Below are positions 1-9,272 of a stretch of 64,000 nt of DNA, piece by piece. The DNA is taken from the NCBI RefSeq assembly GCF_009910705.1, contig NZ_JAAAXJ010000017.1, positions 1 to 64,000 of the forward strand, read 5' to 3'. Origin of the DNA: Microvirga arsenatis (GTDB lineage: Bacteria; Pseudomonadota; Alphaproteobacteria; Rhizobiales; Beijerinckiaceae). Within the stretch, counting starts at the first letter, position 1, and every line of letters begins with the position of its first letter. Below the pieces are notes generated by a model. It searched no databases, was not told the DNA's origin, and worked only from the letters and a program-made list of their open reading frames with translations. The translations under genes and the position numbers were made by a program.

Positions 1-177
1 ATGCTGAGCGACTACCGGGAGCCGCGCACGCCCGAGCGCATGGCCGCGGCCCTGCGCAGCCTCTCCTCGCAGCCCAAGCCGTCGGAGGTGGTCATCCCAG
101 GCCTCCTCGACGGACTTGACCGGGTGCTCCGCGCGATCCGCATTCCCGCCACATCAGTCCTAAAGCCCCTCGGATAG
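1..177 (+). CDS. Hypothetical protein, possibly the 3' end of a longer gene
   Basis: The frame is open from the first base of the window to a TAG at 175-177 and would give 58 residues if it starts at the ATG at 1-3. The start may lie outside the window, so this may be only a C-terminal piece. The product is Arg/Leu-rich and neutral to basic with no membrane segment. Codon use is strongly GC3-biased like the genes downstream, which supports coding. It ends 9 bp before the DUF4396 start, so the two are probably co-transcribed. I do not recognise a family. Confidence 0.4.
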   Translation: MLSDYREPRTPERMAAALRSLSSQPKPSEVVIPGLLDGLDRVLRAIRIPATSVLKPLG

Positions 178-186
178 GAGACCGTC

Positions 187-675
187 ATGCAAGCCGACGC
201 TCATCACCATCATGGTCATCATGGGTCCACGGCTCCGGCCCCGAGCCTCAACCGCGTGGCCTTCAGCGCCACCGTCCACTGCCTCACGGGCTGTGCCATC
301 GGCGAGGTGCTCGGCATGGTGATCGGCACCGCCCTGGGCTGGGGCGCGGTCGCCACCATCGCGCTCGCGGTCGCCCTCGCCTTCCTGTTCGGCTACGCGC
401 TCACCATGCTGCCCCTCCTGCGCAGCGGCATGGCACTCAGTACCGCCGTCGGCCTGGCCTTCGCCTCGGACACGGCCTCGATCACTCTCATGGAGATCGT
501 CGACAACGCCGTCATGCTGGTGATCCCCGGCGCCATGGACGCGCCGCTGTCGAGCCCGCTCTTCTGGGGCAGCCTCGCGGTCGCCCTCGTCATCGCCGGC
601 GCCTTCGCCTTCCCGCTCAACCGCTGGCTCATCGCCCGCGGGCGGGGGCATGCCCTCGTCCACGCTCACCATTAA
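187..675 (+). CDS. DUF4396 domain membrane protein
   Basis: This 162-residue integral membrane protein matches the DUF4396 family, often found beside metal-resistance genes. The N-terminus is His-rich (HHHHGHH, about residues 6-13) and the last residues are again HAHH, both plausible metal-binding tails. About four hydrophobic segments follow, including a stretch near residue 45 and the ASDTASITLMEIVDN region near residue 100 that is typical of the family. An AGGAG Shine-Dalgarno at 176-180 sets the ATG at 187. Its place just ahead of a heavy-metal RND operon suggests a role in metal handling, but no biochemical activity is established for the family, so the role is inferred from context. Confidence 0.85.
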   Translation: MQADAHHHHGHHGSTAPAPSLNRVAFSATVHCLTGCAIGEVLGMVIGTALGWGAVATIALAVALAFLFGYALTMLPLLRSGMALSTAVGLAFASDTASITLMEIVDNAVMLVIPGAMDAPLSSPLFWGSLAVALVIAGAFAFPLNRWLIARGRGHALVHAHH

Positions 676-713
676 CGAAGATGAGCATGTCCTTCTCTTG
701 GGGAGAACGAGGC

Positions 714-744
714 TTGACCTTGCCACGGTTGGAAGGGGCACCTT
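714..744 (+). promoter_or_regulatory. Candidate MerR/CueR-type promoter of the metal-efflux operon
   Basis: A TTGACC -35 (714-719) is followed by a 19-bp spacer and a weak CACCTT -10 (739-744). The long spacer contains an imperfect dyad (CCTTGCC, 6 bp, GGAAGG). A 19-bp spacer with a CCTT/AAGG dyad is the hallmark of promoters twisted open by CueR/HmrR-type activators. No MerR-family gene lies in the window, so the regulator would have to be elsewhere. The dyad is imperfect and the -10 poor, so this is a candidate only. Confidence 0.4.
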
Positions 745-850
745 GAAGCGGCATGGCTACTTGCCCCACATCCGCCATGTCCTGCGTCGAGGTAACCGTT
801 CGGAAACCTAACCGCTGTCAGGTGGTTTCCCAGCCTGGAGGAACGATTCG

Positions 851-1315
851 TTGAGCGCTGCCTGGATCCACTTCCGGCTCCTTGTCACAAGCCTGATGCT
901 CGTGGCCGTGGCGTCGTTCGTGCTCCACAGCGGCGTGCTGGCGGGCATGCACCGGCATGGGCAGGGCCCGTCCGACTGCCAGCAGACGGCCTCTGCCGGC
1001 ACCGGGCATCAGCATGCTCCCAAGGCTACGATGCACGTCCACCAGGCCGCGCACGATCATGGTGATGGGGTCACCCATCACCATGCCAAGGCCGACGTTG
1101 CGGAGGAGGTCGCTCCCGACGGCCAGCAGGCCGACGCAGGGACACAGGGCTCCTGCTGCGCCAGCGCCTGCCCGATCGCGATGGCTCCCTTGGGACTGAG
1201 TGCGATCTCCGCCCCGAGGACCCTGGCGCTGTCGCTTGTCCCAGGCAGCCAGCGCGGCTCCGGCATCGACCCGGGCCAGCTCAAGCGCCCGCCACGAACC
1301 CCCAGCATCGCGTAA
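851..1315 (+). CDS. His-rich exported protein (DUF2946/CopL-like architecture)
   Basis: A TTG start at 851 is set by the Shine-Dalgarno GGAGG at 838-842; there is no better ATG. The 154-residue product begins with a signal peptide or anchor (about residues 8-28), followed by a His-dense region (HRHG, HQHAP, HVHQAAHDHGDG, THHH, residues 34-78) and a late CCASAC motif near residue 116. Short secreted His/Cys proteins of this layout occur at the head of copper and silver resistance operons and are thought to bind or sense Cu in the periplasm. The downstream adaptor and pump genes support a metal role. Assignment rests on architecture and position rather than a clear domain match. Confidence 0.6.
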   Translation: MSAAWIHFRLLVTSLMLVAVASFVLHSGVLAGMHRHGQGPSDCQQTASAGTGHQHAPKATMHVHQAAHDHGDGVTHHHAKADVAEEVAPDGQQADAGTQGSCCASACPIAMAPLGLSAISAPRTLALSLVPGSQRGSGIDPGQLKRPPRTPSIA

Positions 1316-1378
1316 CCGAGCGACCGGCCTGACGCCGCGTCGCTCCCGACGACGTGCTCATGATCCGGGGTTCACCCA

Positions 1379-3007
1379 ATGCTTACCCGTTGCAACGGCG
1401 CCCCGCGCCCCGCCGCGGTCACCACCGGCAATCCGCGGGTCACGGCCCAGTCGGACGCCTACGAGTTCGTCGGGGTCCTGCGCGGCGACCGCCTCGGCAT
1501 CTACCTGGACCGCTTCGCCTCGAACGAGCCCGTGACCGATGCCAGGATCGCCGTCACCGTCGGCGGCGACGAGGAGGTACAGGCCGAGGCCGCCGCCGAC
1601 GGCACCTACACGGTGGCTTCGCCCAAGTTCGCCGGCGAAGGCCCGCTCGAGCTCATCTTCGCTGTCACCGCCCCGGGCGGCGACGACCTGCTGATCGGCA
1701 CCCTGCAGTTGCCCGCCAAGGCAGTCGCCACGGCTCCGGCCCCGGCGCGGGGCACGCCGCTTCAAGTCCTGCAGAACACCCCGTCCGTGCGGCTCGGCAA
1801 CATCGAGGTGGCCATGCCCTACGTGATCGCCGGCGTCGCGCTCGCGCTCGGCTTCCTGCTGGGCCTGGTGGCCCGGAGCCGCAGGAAGCTGGTGCCTGTC
1901 GCGGGCATGGCGCTCGTCGTGCTCGTCGTCTCGACGGCCTATGCCTTCGCCCATGAGGGGCATGACCACGGCGCCGAGACCGCGAAGGCCGCTCTCCCCG
2001 CGGGCGACACCCCGCGTCGCCTGCCGGACGGCACGGTGTTCGTGCCCAAGCCGAGCCAGCGCCTGCTCAACGTGCGCACTACCTTGACGAAGCCGGAGGA
2101 GGCGCAGAAGGCGGTGAGCCTGATCGGACGCGTCATCGCCGACCCGAACCGCTCCGGCCTGGTGCAGAGCATCAACGGCGGCCGCATCATCGCTCCCGAG
2201 ACGGGGCTTCCGCGCCTCGGTCAGGCGGTCCGGAAGGGCGACGTGCTGGCCCTGGTCGAGCAGGCGCTGCCCCAGGCCGACCGCACCACGCTGTCCGAGC
2301 GTGTGGGCGAGATCGAGCAGGAGATCGCGATCGCCGAGACCAAGCTCAAGCGCGTGCGCCAACTCTCGGATCGCGGCGTCGCCCCGCCGAGCCAAGTCAC
2401 CGACGTCGAGATCGAGTTGGAGGGGCTGCGCCGCCGCCGCGAGATCGTGCGCCAGACCCGCATCGAACCCGAGGTTCTGCTGGCCCCCATCGACGGCACC
2501 ATCGCCGCGGCGCGGATCGTCGCCGGCCAGGTCGTCGCCTCCCAGGACGTGATCTTCCAGATCGTCGACCCGAAGGGGCTCTGGGTGGAGGCTCTCGTCT
2601 ACGGCGAGATCGATCCCGCCAAGGTAACCGGCGCCAGCGCCACCGCCGTCGACGGCACGCCCCTTAAGCTCGCCTTCCAGGGCTTCAGCAAGGCGATGCA
2701 GCAGCAGGCCACCGTGGTGCAGTTCGCCATCGAGAACCCGCCGGGCAACCTGTCGGTCGGCTCGCCGGTCACGGTCTTCGCGCAGAACGGGGTTTCCATC
2801 AGGGACATCATCATGCCCCGGGACGCAGTCGTGCGGGGAGCTAACGGCGAGGCGGTGGTGTGGCGCCACACGGATCCCGAGCGCTTCGAGGCGCGGCCGG
2901 TGCGGACCGAGCCCTTCGACGCCACCCGGCTCGTGATCCGGGCCGGCGTCGCCGAGGGCGAGCGGATCGTGATCCGCGGCTCCGAACTCATCAACCAGAT
3001 CCGGTGA
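1379..3007 (+). CDS. RND efflux periplasmic adaptor (CusB/CzcB-like, membrane-fusion protein)
   Basis: The C-terminal part (about residues 215-540) is a membrane-fusion protein: barrel-sandwich/lipoyl halves around NGGRIIAPETGLPRLG and APIDGTIAAARIVAGQVV, a helical hairpin between them (QEIAIAETKLKRVRQL), then beta-barrel and membrane-proximal domains ending in RIVIRGSELINQIR. It should bridge the RND pump to an outer-membrane channel. The 542-residue length is well above the usual 350-420. The extra N-terminus holds a beta-rich segment (residues 25-120) and two hydrophobic helices (about 149-167 and 176-190), the second followed by a metal-binding-like HEGHDHG. The pump gene starts 10 bp after this stop. 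The ATG at 1379 has only a weak GG-rich site upstream. No outer-membrane channel gene is present here. Confidence 0.88.
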   Translation: MLTRCNGAPRPAAVTTGNPRVTAQSDAYEFVGVLRGDRLGIYLDRFASNEPVTDARIAVTVGGDEEVQAEAAADGTYTVASPKFAGEGPLELIFAVTAPGGDDLLIGTLQLPAKAVATAPAPARGTPLQVLQNTPSVRLGNIEVAMPYVIAGVALALGFLLGLVARSRRKLVPVAGMALVVLVVSTAYAFAHEGHDHGAETAKAALPAGDTPRRLPDGTVFVPKPSQRLLNVRTTLTKPEEAQKAVSLIGRVIADPNRSGLVQSINGGRIIAPETGLPRLGQAVRKGDVLALVEQALPQADRTTLSERVGEIEQEIAIAETKLKRVRQLSDRGVAPPSQVTDVEIELEGLRRRREIVRQTRIEPEVLLAPIDGTIAAARIVAGQVVASQDVIFQIVDPKGLWVEALVYGEIDPAKVTGASATAVDGTPLKLAFQGFSKAMQQQATVVQFAIENPPGNLSVGSPVTVFAQNGVSIRDIIMPRDAVVRGANGEAVVWRHTDPERFEARPVRTEPFDATRLVIRAGVAEGERIVIRGSELINQIR

Positions 3008-3016
3008 GGCACGGCG

Positions 3017-6000
3017 ATGTTCAACTTTCTCGTCAGCAGCAGCCTCAAGAACCGGCTCTTCGTCATCGCGGCGGCGCTGGTCCTCGTCGCCTATGGCTCG
3101 TGGATCCTGCCGCGGGTGCCGGTGGACGTATTCCCGGATCTCAACCGGCCCACCGTCACCCTGATGACCGAGGCGGAGGGCCTCGCCCCGCAGGAGGTGG
3201 AGCAGCTTGTCACCTACCCGCTGGAGACCGCTATGAACGGCATGCCGGGCGTGACCCGGGTGCGCTCGGTGTCAGGCGTCGGCCTGTCCATCGTCTACGT
3301 GGAATTCGACTGGAGCACCGACATCTACCGCTCGCGCCAGCTCGTCGCCGAGCGTCTGGCGCTCGTGGGCGAGCAGCTCCCAACCGGCGTCACCCCGCAG
3401 ATGGGGCCGGTCACCTCGATCATGGGCGAGATCATGCTGGTCGCGGTGACCAGCGACACGGTCTCGCCGATGGAGGTGCGCGAGATCGCCGACTTCATCA
3501 TCCGGCCGCAGCTCCTCACAATCGCGGGCGTGGCCCAGGTCATTCCCATCGGCGGCGAGGTCCGGCAGTACCGCATCGTGCCCAACATCGCGGCCCTGCA
3601 GGCGCTCGACGTCACCCACGAGCAGATCGAGGCCGCTGTCACCCGCTTCGGCACCAACACCGGCGGCGGCTTCGTCGACCAGCACGGGCGCGAGTACCTG
3701 ATCCGCAACGTCGGCATGACCCGGCGCCTGGAGGACCTGCGCAATACGGTGGTGGTCCACAAGCAGGGCCAGCCGGTCTTCCTGCACCAGGTGGCCCAGG
3801 TCGACTTCGCCCCGCGGGTGAAGCGCGGCGACGCCGGCTTCCAGGGCAAGCCCGCCGTGATCGTGTCGATCCAAAAGCAGCCCGGCGCCGACACGGTCGA
3901 CCTCACCGGCAAGATCGAGGCCGCGCTGGCCGAGATCCAGAAGACGCTGCCGCAGGGTGTGTCGGCCACCAACCTGCAGTTCCGGCAGGCGACCTTCATC
4001 GAGACCTCGGTCGACAACGTGAAGCGGGTGCTGCTGGAGGCGGCCGCCGTCGTTGCCGTGATCCTGATCCTGTTCCTGATGAACGTGCGGGCGACCGTGA
4101 TCTCGCTGACCGCGATCCCGATCTCGATCCTGGTGACCGTGCTCGTGTTCAACGCCTTCGGGCTCACCATCAACACCATGACGCTGGGCGGCCTGGCCAT
4201 CGCCATCGGCGAGCTCGTCGACGACGCCGTGGTCGACGTCGAGAACATCCTGCGCCGGCTCAAGGAGAACCGGGAGCTTCCCGATCCACGGCCCGTGCTG
4301 GAGGTGATCGCGGCGGCATCCCAGGAGGTACGGTCCGGCATTGTCTATGCGACGATGATCATCATCCTGGTGTTCATCCCGCTCTTCGCCCTCTCCGGCA
4401 TCGAAGGACGCCTCTTCGCCCCGCTGGGCGTGGCGTACATCGTGTCGATCCTGGGCTCGCTCGCCACCTCGATCACCGTGACGCCGGTGCTGGCCTACTA
4501 CCTGCTTTCGGGGAGGGTGAAAGGCCACGAGCACGACAGCTTCGTGGTCCGGCACCTCAAGCGCGGGAACGCAGCTCTGCTGCGCTGGGCCTTCGGGCAC
4601 CGCGGGATCCTGTTCACCACCATCCTGCTGGGCGTCGGCCTGGCGGCCTACGGGGCGACGCTGCTGCCGCGGGCCTTCCTGCCGCCGTTCAACGAAGGCA
4701 CGCTCACGATCAGCCTCGCCTACAATCCCGGCATCGCTCTGGCCGAGAGCCATCGGCTCGGGCTGGTCGCGGAGAACCTGATCAAGGACGTGCCGGAGGT
4801 GATCTCGGTCGGACGCCGCACGGGGCGAGCCGAGCTCGACGAGCATGCAGAGGGCGTGCACTCCTCCGAGATCGACGTCGACCTGAAGCAGTCGGAGCGC
4901 TCGAAGGAGGAGGTGATGGGCGACATCCGCGCCCGCTTGGCCGTCCTGCCCGCGACGCTCAACGTCGGCCAGCCGATCTCGCACCGCCTCGACCACATGC
5001 TCTCGGGCGTGCGCGCCGAGATCGCGCTCAAGATCTACGGCGAGGACATCGACACTCTGCGCACCCTGGCGGAGGGCCTGCGCGAGCGGCTATCGAGCGT
5101 CGAGGGCCTCGTCGATCTTCAGGTCGAGAAGCAGGTGCGCATCCCGCAACTGCGCATCGACGTGGACTATGAGAAGGCCGCCCTCTACGGCCTCACGCCG
5201 GCGACGGTGACGCAAGGTCTGGAGACGATGTCGAACGGGCGCACGGTCTCGCAGATCGTCGAGGGCAACCGCCGCTTCGACGTGGTGATGCGCCTGTCCG
5301 ACCAGGACCGCTCCACCACTGGCCTCGGCGACCTGCTCATCGCCACGCCGACCGGCCACGTGCCGCTGCGCATGATCGCGGCGGTCCAGGAGACGGACGG
5401 GCCGAACCAGGTCCTGCGCGAGAACGGCCAGCGCCGGATCGCGGTGCTCGGCAACACCGACGGCCGGCGCGACATGGTGGCCATCATCGCCGACATCCGC
5501 CGCATCACCGGGGAGACGCAGTGGCCGCAGGGCTATGTCACCCGCCTGGAGGGCACCTTCCAGGCGCAGGAGGAGGCCACGCTCCGGATCGGGGCACTCT
5601 CGCTTCTGTCGCTCGCGATGGTGTTTGTCGTCCTCTACAGCCGCTACCAGTCGCCGGCGCTGGCGCTGATCATCATGGGCAACATCCCGCTGGCGCTCAT
5701 CGGCAGCGTGATCGCGCTCAACATCGCCGGGCAGCCGCTCTCGGTCGCCTCAATGATCGGCTTCATCACGCTCGCCGGCATCTCGGCCCGCAACGGCATC
5801 CTGAAGGTCTCGCACTACATCAACCTCGCGCTCTACGAGGGCGAGCAGTTCGGCAAGGACCTCGTCATCCGCGGCAGCCTGGAGCGGCTGACGCCGGTGC
5901 TGATGACGGCCCTGTCCGCCGGTCTCGCGCTGATCCCACTCCTGATCGGAGCGGACGAGCCCGGGCGCGAGATCCTGCATCCCGTAGCGGTGACGATCTT

Positions 6001-6142
6001 CGGCGGGCTGATCTCGGCGACACTGATCGACACCTTCCTCACCCCGGTCCTGTTCCTGACCTTCGGCCGCAAGCCGCTGGAGCGCATCCAGGCCAGCCGC
6101 GAGGGCGGCGCCGGCGGCCTCACCCCGGCGGAAGCCTTCTGA
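3017..6142 (+). CDS. Heavy-metal efflux RND transporter, CusA/CzcA family
   Basis: This 1041-residue inner-membrane proton-driven pump has the full HME-RND layout: TM1 ([15 protein letters not shown]), a large porter domain, TM2-TM6, a second porter domain and TM7-TM12. The TM4 acidic motif [16 protein letters not shown] (about residues 400-415) carries the proton-relay aspartates; CzcA-type pumps usually read DGAVV here, so the double Asp is a small difference. [10 protein letters not shown] near residue 35 is typical of the CusA/CzcA clade. The gene has a normal length and intact frame, and follows its adaptor by 10 bp. The exported metal could be Cu(I)/Ag(I) or Co/Zn/Cd. The neighbouring DUF305 and His-rich proteins lean towards copper or silver, but the residues seen do not decide it. 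Confidence 0.94.
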   Translation: MFNFLVSSSLKNRLFVIAAALVLVAYGSWILPRVPVDVFPDLNRPTVTLMTEAEGLAPQEVEQLVTYPLETAMNGMPGVTRVRSVSGVGLSIVYVEFDWSTDIYRSRQLVAERLALVGEQLPTGVTPQMGPVTSIMGEIMLVAVTSDTVSPMEVREIADFIIRPQLLTIAGVAQVIPIGGEVRQYRIVPNIAALQALDVTHEQIEAAVTRFGTNTGGGFVDQHGREYLIRNVGMTRRLEDLRNTVVVHKQGQPVFLHQVAQVDFAPRVKRGDAGFQGKPAVIVSIQKQPGADTVDLTGKIEAALAEIQKTLPQGVSATNLQFRQATFIETSVDNVKRVLLEAAAVVAVILILFLMNVRATVISLTAIPISILVTVLVFNAFGLTINTMTLGGLAIAIGELVDDAVVDVENILRRLKENRELPDPRPVLEVIAAASQEVRSGIVYATMIIILVFIPLFALSGIEGRLFAPLGVAYIVSILGSLATSITVTPVLAYYLLSGRVKGHEHDSFVVRHLKRGNAALLRWAFGHRGILFTTILLGVGLAAYGATLLPRAFLPPFNEGTLTISLAYNPGIALAESHRLGLVAENLIKDVPEVISVGRRTGRAELDEHAEGVHSSEIDVDLKQSERSKEEVMGDIRARLAVLPATLNVGQPISHRLDHMLSGVRAEIALKIYGEDIDTLRTLAEGLRERLSSVEGLVDLQVEKQVRIPQLRIDVDYEKAALYGLTPATVTQGLETMSNGRTVSQIVEGNRRFDVVMRLSDQDRSTTGLGDLLIATPTGHVPLRMIAAVQETDGPNQVLRENGQRRIAVLGNTDGRRDMVAIIADIRRITGETQWPQGYVTRLEGTFQAQEEATLRIGALSLLSLAMVFVVLYSRYQSPALALIIMGNIPLALIGSVIALNIAGQPLSVASMIGFITLAGISARNGILKVSHYINLALYEGEQFGKDLVIRGSLERLTPVLMTALSAGLALIPLLIGADEPGREILHPVAVTIFGGLISATLIDTFLTPVLFLTFGRKPLERIQASREGGAGGLTPAEAF

Positions 6143-6164
6143 TCCACGACACACGGAGAAAACC

Positions 6165-6539
6165 ATGAAGCATCTCATCCTCGCGCTTGCCATCGCAACC
6201 GCTCCCCTGGGAGCAACCGCCCACGAGATGGCTAAAGGCCCGAACGGCGGCCCAGTCGTCGACAGCGCCGGCCACCACGTCGAGTTGGTCGCCAAGGGCT
6301 CCGAGCTCGTCCTGTTCCTCACCGAGGCGGACGACAAGCCGCTCGCATCCGCGGGCACGAAGAACGCCCGCGCCATCGTGCAGGATGGCGGCAAGACGGC
6401 GACCGTCCCGCTCCAGCCGGCCGAGCCCAACAGGCTCGTCGGCACCTTGCCCCAGCCGCTCGGCTCGGGCGCCCGCGTGGTCGTCTCGGCCACCATGGCC
6501 GACGGGCACTCCGTCCAGGCCCGCTTCGTCAACAACTGA
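6165..6539 (+). CDS. Small exported protein of RND metal operons
   Basis: The 124-residue product has a clear signal peptide (MKHLILALAIATAPLGATA, cleavage near residue 19) and a single compact beta-rich domain beginning HEMAKGPNGGPVVDSAGHHVELVAKG. The G-P-N-G-G-x-V followed by HHVEL is the signature of a small periplasmic protein commonly found next to CusA/CzcA pumps; the His/Met cluster could bind metal. It starts 22 bp after the pump gene behind the Shine-Dalgarno ACGGAGA. The same GGAGAAAAC spacing recurs before the next gene, which suggests matched translation. The exact function is not established. Confidence 0.72.
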   Translation: MKHLILALAIATAPLGATAHEMAKGPNGGPVVDSAGHHVELVAKGSELVLFLTEADDKPLASAGTKNARAIVQDGGKTATVPLQPAEPNRLVGTLPQPLGSGARVVVSATMADGHSVQARFVNN

Positions 6540-6565
6540 CCTTTTCCGACAACAAGGAGAAAACG

Positions 6566-6991
6566 ATGAAGACGATCACCAAGACCATCGCCGCTCTCGC
6601 GATCACCGCCGTTGCCGGCGTGGCGTACGCGCAGACCTCGCACCAGGGTCACGGCAGCATGCCGACGTCCGGCGCCGTGCCCATGGGCCACATGGACCCG
6701 GCGGCGATGCAGAAGATGATGCCGTCGCCGAACGATCCGGCCTCGACCAAGGACTTCAAGGCGGCGGACATGAAGATGATGCACAACGTGAGCGTGCCCT
6801 ACACTGGCAACCCGGACGTGGACTTCCGCACGCACATGATTCCGCACCACCAGGGCGCCGTCGAGATGGCGAAGGTTGCCCTGAAGCACGCCAAGGATCC
6901 CGAGACGAGGCGGATGGCCCAGGAGATCATCGACGATCAGGAGAAGGAGATCGCCGAGATGGAGGACTGGCTGAAGAAGAACGGCAAGTAG
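6566..6991 (+). CDS. DUF305 (CopM-like) periplasmic metal-binding protein
   Basis: This 141-residue protein has a signal peptide (residues 1-22, ending VAYA) and then a Met/His-rich linker (HQGHGSM, GHMDPAAMQKMM). The DUF305 four-helix core shows the family signature MIPHHQGAVEMAK (about residues 93-105) and a second conserved helix with AQEIIDDQEKEIAEM. DUF305 proteins of the CopM type bind Cu(I)/Ag(I) in the periplasm through Met and His residues. The length is normal and the frame intact. It lies 26 bp after the previous gene in the same operon, which strengthens a copper/silver assignment for the whole block. Confidence 0.9.
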   Translation: MKTITKTIAALAITAVAGVAYAQTSHQGHGSMPTSGAVPMGHMDPAAMQKMMPSPNDPASTKDFKAADMKMMHNVSVPYTGNPDVDFRTHMIPHHQGAVEMAKVALKHAKDPETRRMAQEIIDDQEKEIAEMEDWLKKNGK

Positions 6992-7107
6992 CGTTCATGG
7001 CAGGCGGGCAGCGGCCTTTTGCCCGTCCCTGGCCTGGAGTGGCCATGTGCCGCTTCCCGGCGTCCCTTGCACCGCCCATGTACGGCACGAGCAACGAAAG
7101 CTATCCG

Positions 7108-8213
7108 ATGCACAGTCATACCCTGAACCACTGGCAGCACGACCACGTCTTCCTCGGAGAGGACCACGACCGGCACGAGCGGCGCACCTGGCTGGTGGTC
7201 GGCCTGACGGCGGTCATGATGGTTGCGGAGATCGTCGCCGGGACGATCTTCGGGTCCATGGCGCTGGTGGCGGACGGCTGGCACATGTCAACCCATGCCG
7301 CGGCGCTCGCCATCGCGGCGCTGGCCTACCGCTTCGCCCGCAGGCACGCCCACGATCCCCGCTTCTCGTTCGGAACCGGCAAGGTCGGCGAACTCGCGGC
7401 ATTCTCCAGCGCGATCATCCTGGCCCTGATCGCCCTGCTGATCGGCTACGAGAGCCTCATGCGCCTGATGAACCCGGTTTCGATCCAATTCGGCGAAGCC
7501 ACGGTGGTGGCGGTGATCGGGCTTGCCGTGAACCTCGCCAGCGCCTGGCTGCTGGCCGGTGACCATCACGGGCATCATTACCATGATCACGGACATCATC
7601 ATGCCCATGGGCACGAGCACAACCATGATCACGGGGGCCAGCATCATCACGGGCACGGCGACCATCACGGAGGCGACACGAACATCCGTGCCGCCTATCT
7701 GCACGTTCTCGCCGACGCCCTGACCTCCGTCCTCGCTATCGTGGCGCTGCTTGCCGGCCGCTTCTATGCCTGGAGCTGGCTCGATCCCCTGATGGGCGTG
7801 GCGGGCGCTCTCGTCATCGCGCAGTGGTCATGGGGGCTGATCCGCACGGCCGGAGCCACCCTCCTGGATGGAGCTGGCTCGATCCCCTGATGGGCGTGGC
7901 GGGCGCTCTCGTCATCGCGCAGTGGTCATGGGGGCTGATCCGCACGGCCGGAGCCACCCTCCTGGATACGGTCCCCGACCAGAGACTTGCACGGTTGGTC
8001 CGCGAGCGGATCGAGGTCGGGGAGGACCGCGTGACGGATCTCCACCTCTGGCGCCTCGGCCCTGGTCATGCCGGCCTGATCGTCTCCGTCGTGTCGGACG
8101 CCCCTCGGTCGCCGGACATCTACAAGCAGCGGCTGGCCGGCATCGAGGGCCTGTCCCACGTGACCGTCGAGGTCCATGCTTGCCCCGACCACCCGCAGCG
8201 CGAGGCGGCCTGA
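7108..8213 (+). pseudogene. dmeF: CDF cation exporter DmeF, broken by a 98-bp tandem duplication
   Basis: The first frame (ATG 7108 to TGA 7890) encodes a cation-diffusion-facilitator exporter of the DmeF type. It has an N-terminal HSHTLNHWQHDHVFL, TM2 with the metal site GWHMSTHAAAL (expected HxxxD is HMSTH here), a long His-rich loop near residues 150-190, and TM5 HVLADALTSV. A 98-bp segment is then repeated (7771-7868 and 7869-7966). Because 98 is not a multiple of three, the first frame stops 22 bp into the second copy. The missing C-terminal domain (TVPDQRLARLVRERIEVG to HPQREAA) continues in another frame to 8213. Removing one copy restores a single 335-residue protein. The exporter likely moved Co/Ni-type divalent cations out of the cytoplasm. 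Confidence 0.86.
7771..7966 (+). repeat. Perfect 98-bp direct tandem duplication inside dmeF
   Basis: Bases 7771-7868 and 7869-7966 are identical over the full unit, and one further base (T at 7869 and 7967) also matches. The bases before the copies (C at 7770, A at 7868) differ, which fixes the left boundary. The unit encodes the last membrane helix and the start of the C-terminal domain. A perfect, uneroded duplication is recent or an assembly artefact. Confidence 0.96.
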
Positions 8214-8236
8214 TCGGCTGCCGGAAAGATGAACCG

Positions 8237-8718
8237 ATGAACGCCATGCACATGACCCGGCGCAGCCTCGTCACCGGCCTTGCGGCGCTGCCCTGCTCGC
8301 GCATTCCCGCCCCTTGCAGGCCCAGGACCTTCCCAGGATCGTGGTCAGCAAGGATCCGACCTGCGGCTCCTGCACCGGCTGGGTCGACCACCTGCGCCAG
8401 GCGGGCTTCTCCGCGGACGTAGTCGAGACGTCGGAGATCAACCGCGTGAAGGTGCGCCTCGGCGTGCCCGAGGACCTCGCTTCCTGCCACACCGCCGAGA
8501 TCGGTGGCTACGTCATCGAGGGGCACGTGCCAGCCGACGCCATCAAGCGCCTGCTCGCCGAGAAGCCGGCGGGCAAGGGTCTTGCCGTTGCCGGAATGCC
8601 GATGGACTCGCCAGGCATGGAGATGGAGGGCATGGCGCCGGACAGCTACGAGGTCGTGCTGTTCGGGCCGTCGGGCCGGACGACCTTCGCCCGCTACGAA
8701 GGTGCGCGCACCGTCTGA
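8237..8718 (+). pseudogene. DUF411 metal-binding protein, frameshifted inside its signal peptide
   Basis: The ATG at 8237 (or the internal one at 8252, MTRRSLVTGLAAL) opens a twin-arginine-like signal peptide. The mature domain lies one frame away: QDLPRIVVSKDPTCGSCTGWVDHLRQAGF, then CHTAEIGGYVIEGHVPADAIKRLL. This is the DUF411 fold with its CGSC thiol motif, linked to copper and other metal resistance. Adding one base near 8286-8290 joins the parts into a 160-residue exported protein with normal length. In the sequence as given, only a TTG at 8314 could start the mature domain, without an export signal. Either the gene is newly inactivated or one base was lost in sequencing. Confidence 0.74.
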
Positions 8719-8821
8719 CCGGTGCCTCATCACCCCGAGACGTGATCGCTCACCACATTGCGAGTTGCCGAGGCCCGCAAACGGCACGAACCTCCCCAGG
8801 TCAGTTCCAGAGGAACACGCT

Positions 8822-9113
8822 ATGGGAAAACTCACCTTGGCCATCGCCGTTGCAGCAGGGTTCGACCGCAACGGCCAGTCCGATGATGTGCGGGGCGCAG
8901 ACGGCAACCGCCCAAACCCAGCAACCAGGCCAGATGACCCAGCCTGCACAGCCGGGCCTGTCCGCAGGTGGCATGTGCCCCTGCTGCCGGAACATGGCCA
9001 TGATGCAGCCTCAGCCGCAACAGCCGGGCGTTATGCAGGGCATGCCCGGGCTGCCGCAGGACGTCCCCGCAACTCCTCCGTCCCCGGCTCCGGAGATACC
9101 CAGGCCGAACTGA
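8822..9113 (+). pseudogene. Small Cys/Met/Gln-rich exported protein, frameshifted by one base
   Basis: The ATG at 8822 starts a signal-peptide-like stretch (MGKLTLAIAVAAG). Dropping one base in the GGG run at 8858-8860 continues into a frame reading STATASPMMCGAQ, then SAGGMCPCCRNMAMM, and a Met/Pro/Gln-rich tail ending PAPEIPRPN at 9113. Restored, it would be 96 residues. The MCPCCRNMAMM cluster looks like a soft-metal ligand set, which fits the metal operon. I know no named family. The uninterrupted downstream frame and the signal peptide placed exactly upstream support a real gene with one indel. Confidence 0.58.
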
Positions 9114-9233
9114 TCGCCGTCGGTATAGGCTCGCCGAACCCGACGGCTTGCGGGGTGCCGACACCCCAAGACCTGAGTTGCGCAGCCGCCAAACATGAGT
9201 GACCTCACGACCGCGTGCCCTCCAGGCCTGCAC

Positions 9234-9272
9234 TTGACCTGTCTCCGAATATGTCTATAAGTCTCGACATAT
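9234..9272 (+). promoter_or_regulatory. arsR1 promoter with ArsR-type operator over the -10 and start codon
   Basis: TTGACC (9234-9239) and TATAAG (9256-9261) form a 16-bp-spaced promoter. A perfect inverted repeat, ATATGTC (9249-9255) and GACATAT (9266-9272), is separated by exactly 10 bp. It covers the -10 box and the first two bases of the arsR1 ATG at 9271. A dimeric ArsR repressor bound here would block RNA polymerase. The expected transcription start is only a few bases before the ATG, so the message is nearly leaderless and no Shine-Dalgarno is visible. Confidence 0.62.

Noticed and set aside
1358..2869. A 503-codon minus-strand open frame antisense to the adaptor gene
   Set aside because: Asp/His/Gly-rich shadow of a high-GC gene; no domain and no ribosome site. 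Similar long antisense frames at 3272-4996, 12951-14009 and 42233-43057 were rejected for the same reason.
2860..5172. A 770-codon plus-strand frame inside the RND pump
   Set aside because: It overlaps the well-supported pump in another frame and has Arg/Pro/Gly-rich shadow composition.
7561..7680. Possible CRISPR or tandem repeat in CATCAC-rich DNA
   Set aside because: This is the His-codon-rich loop of dmeF; repeat units are irregular and in frame with the protein. No CRISPR array was seen in the window.
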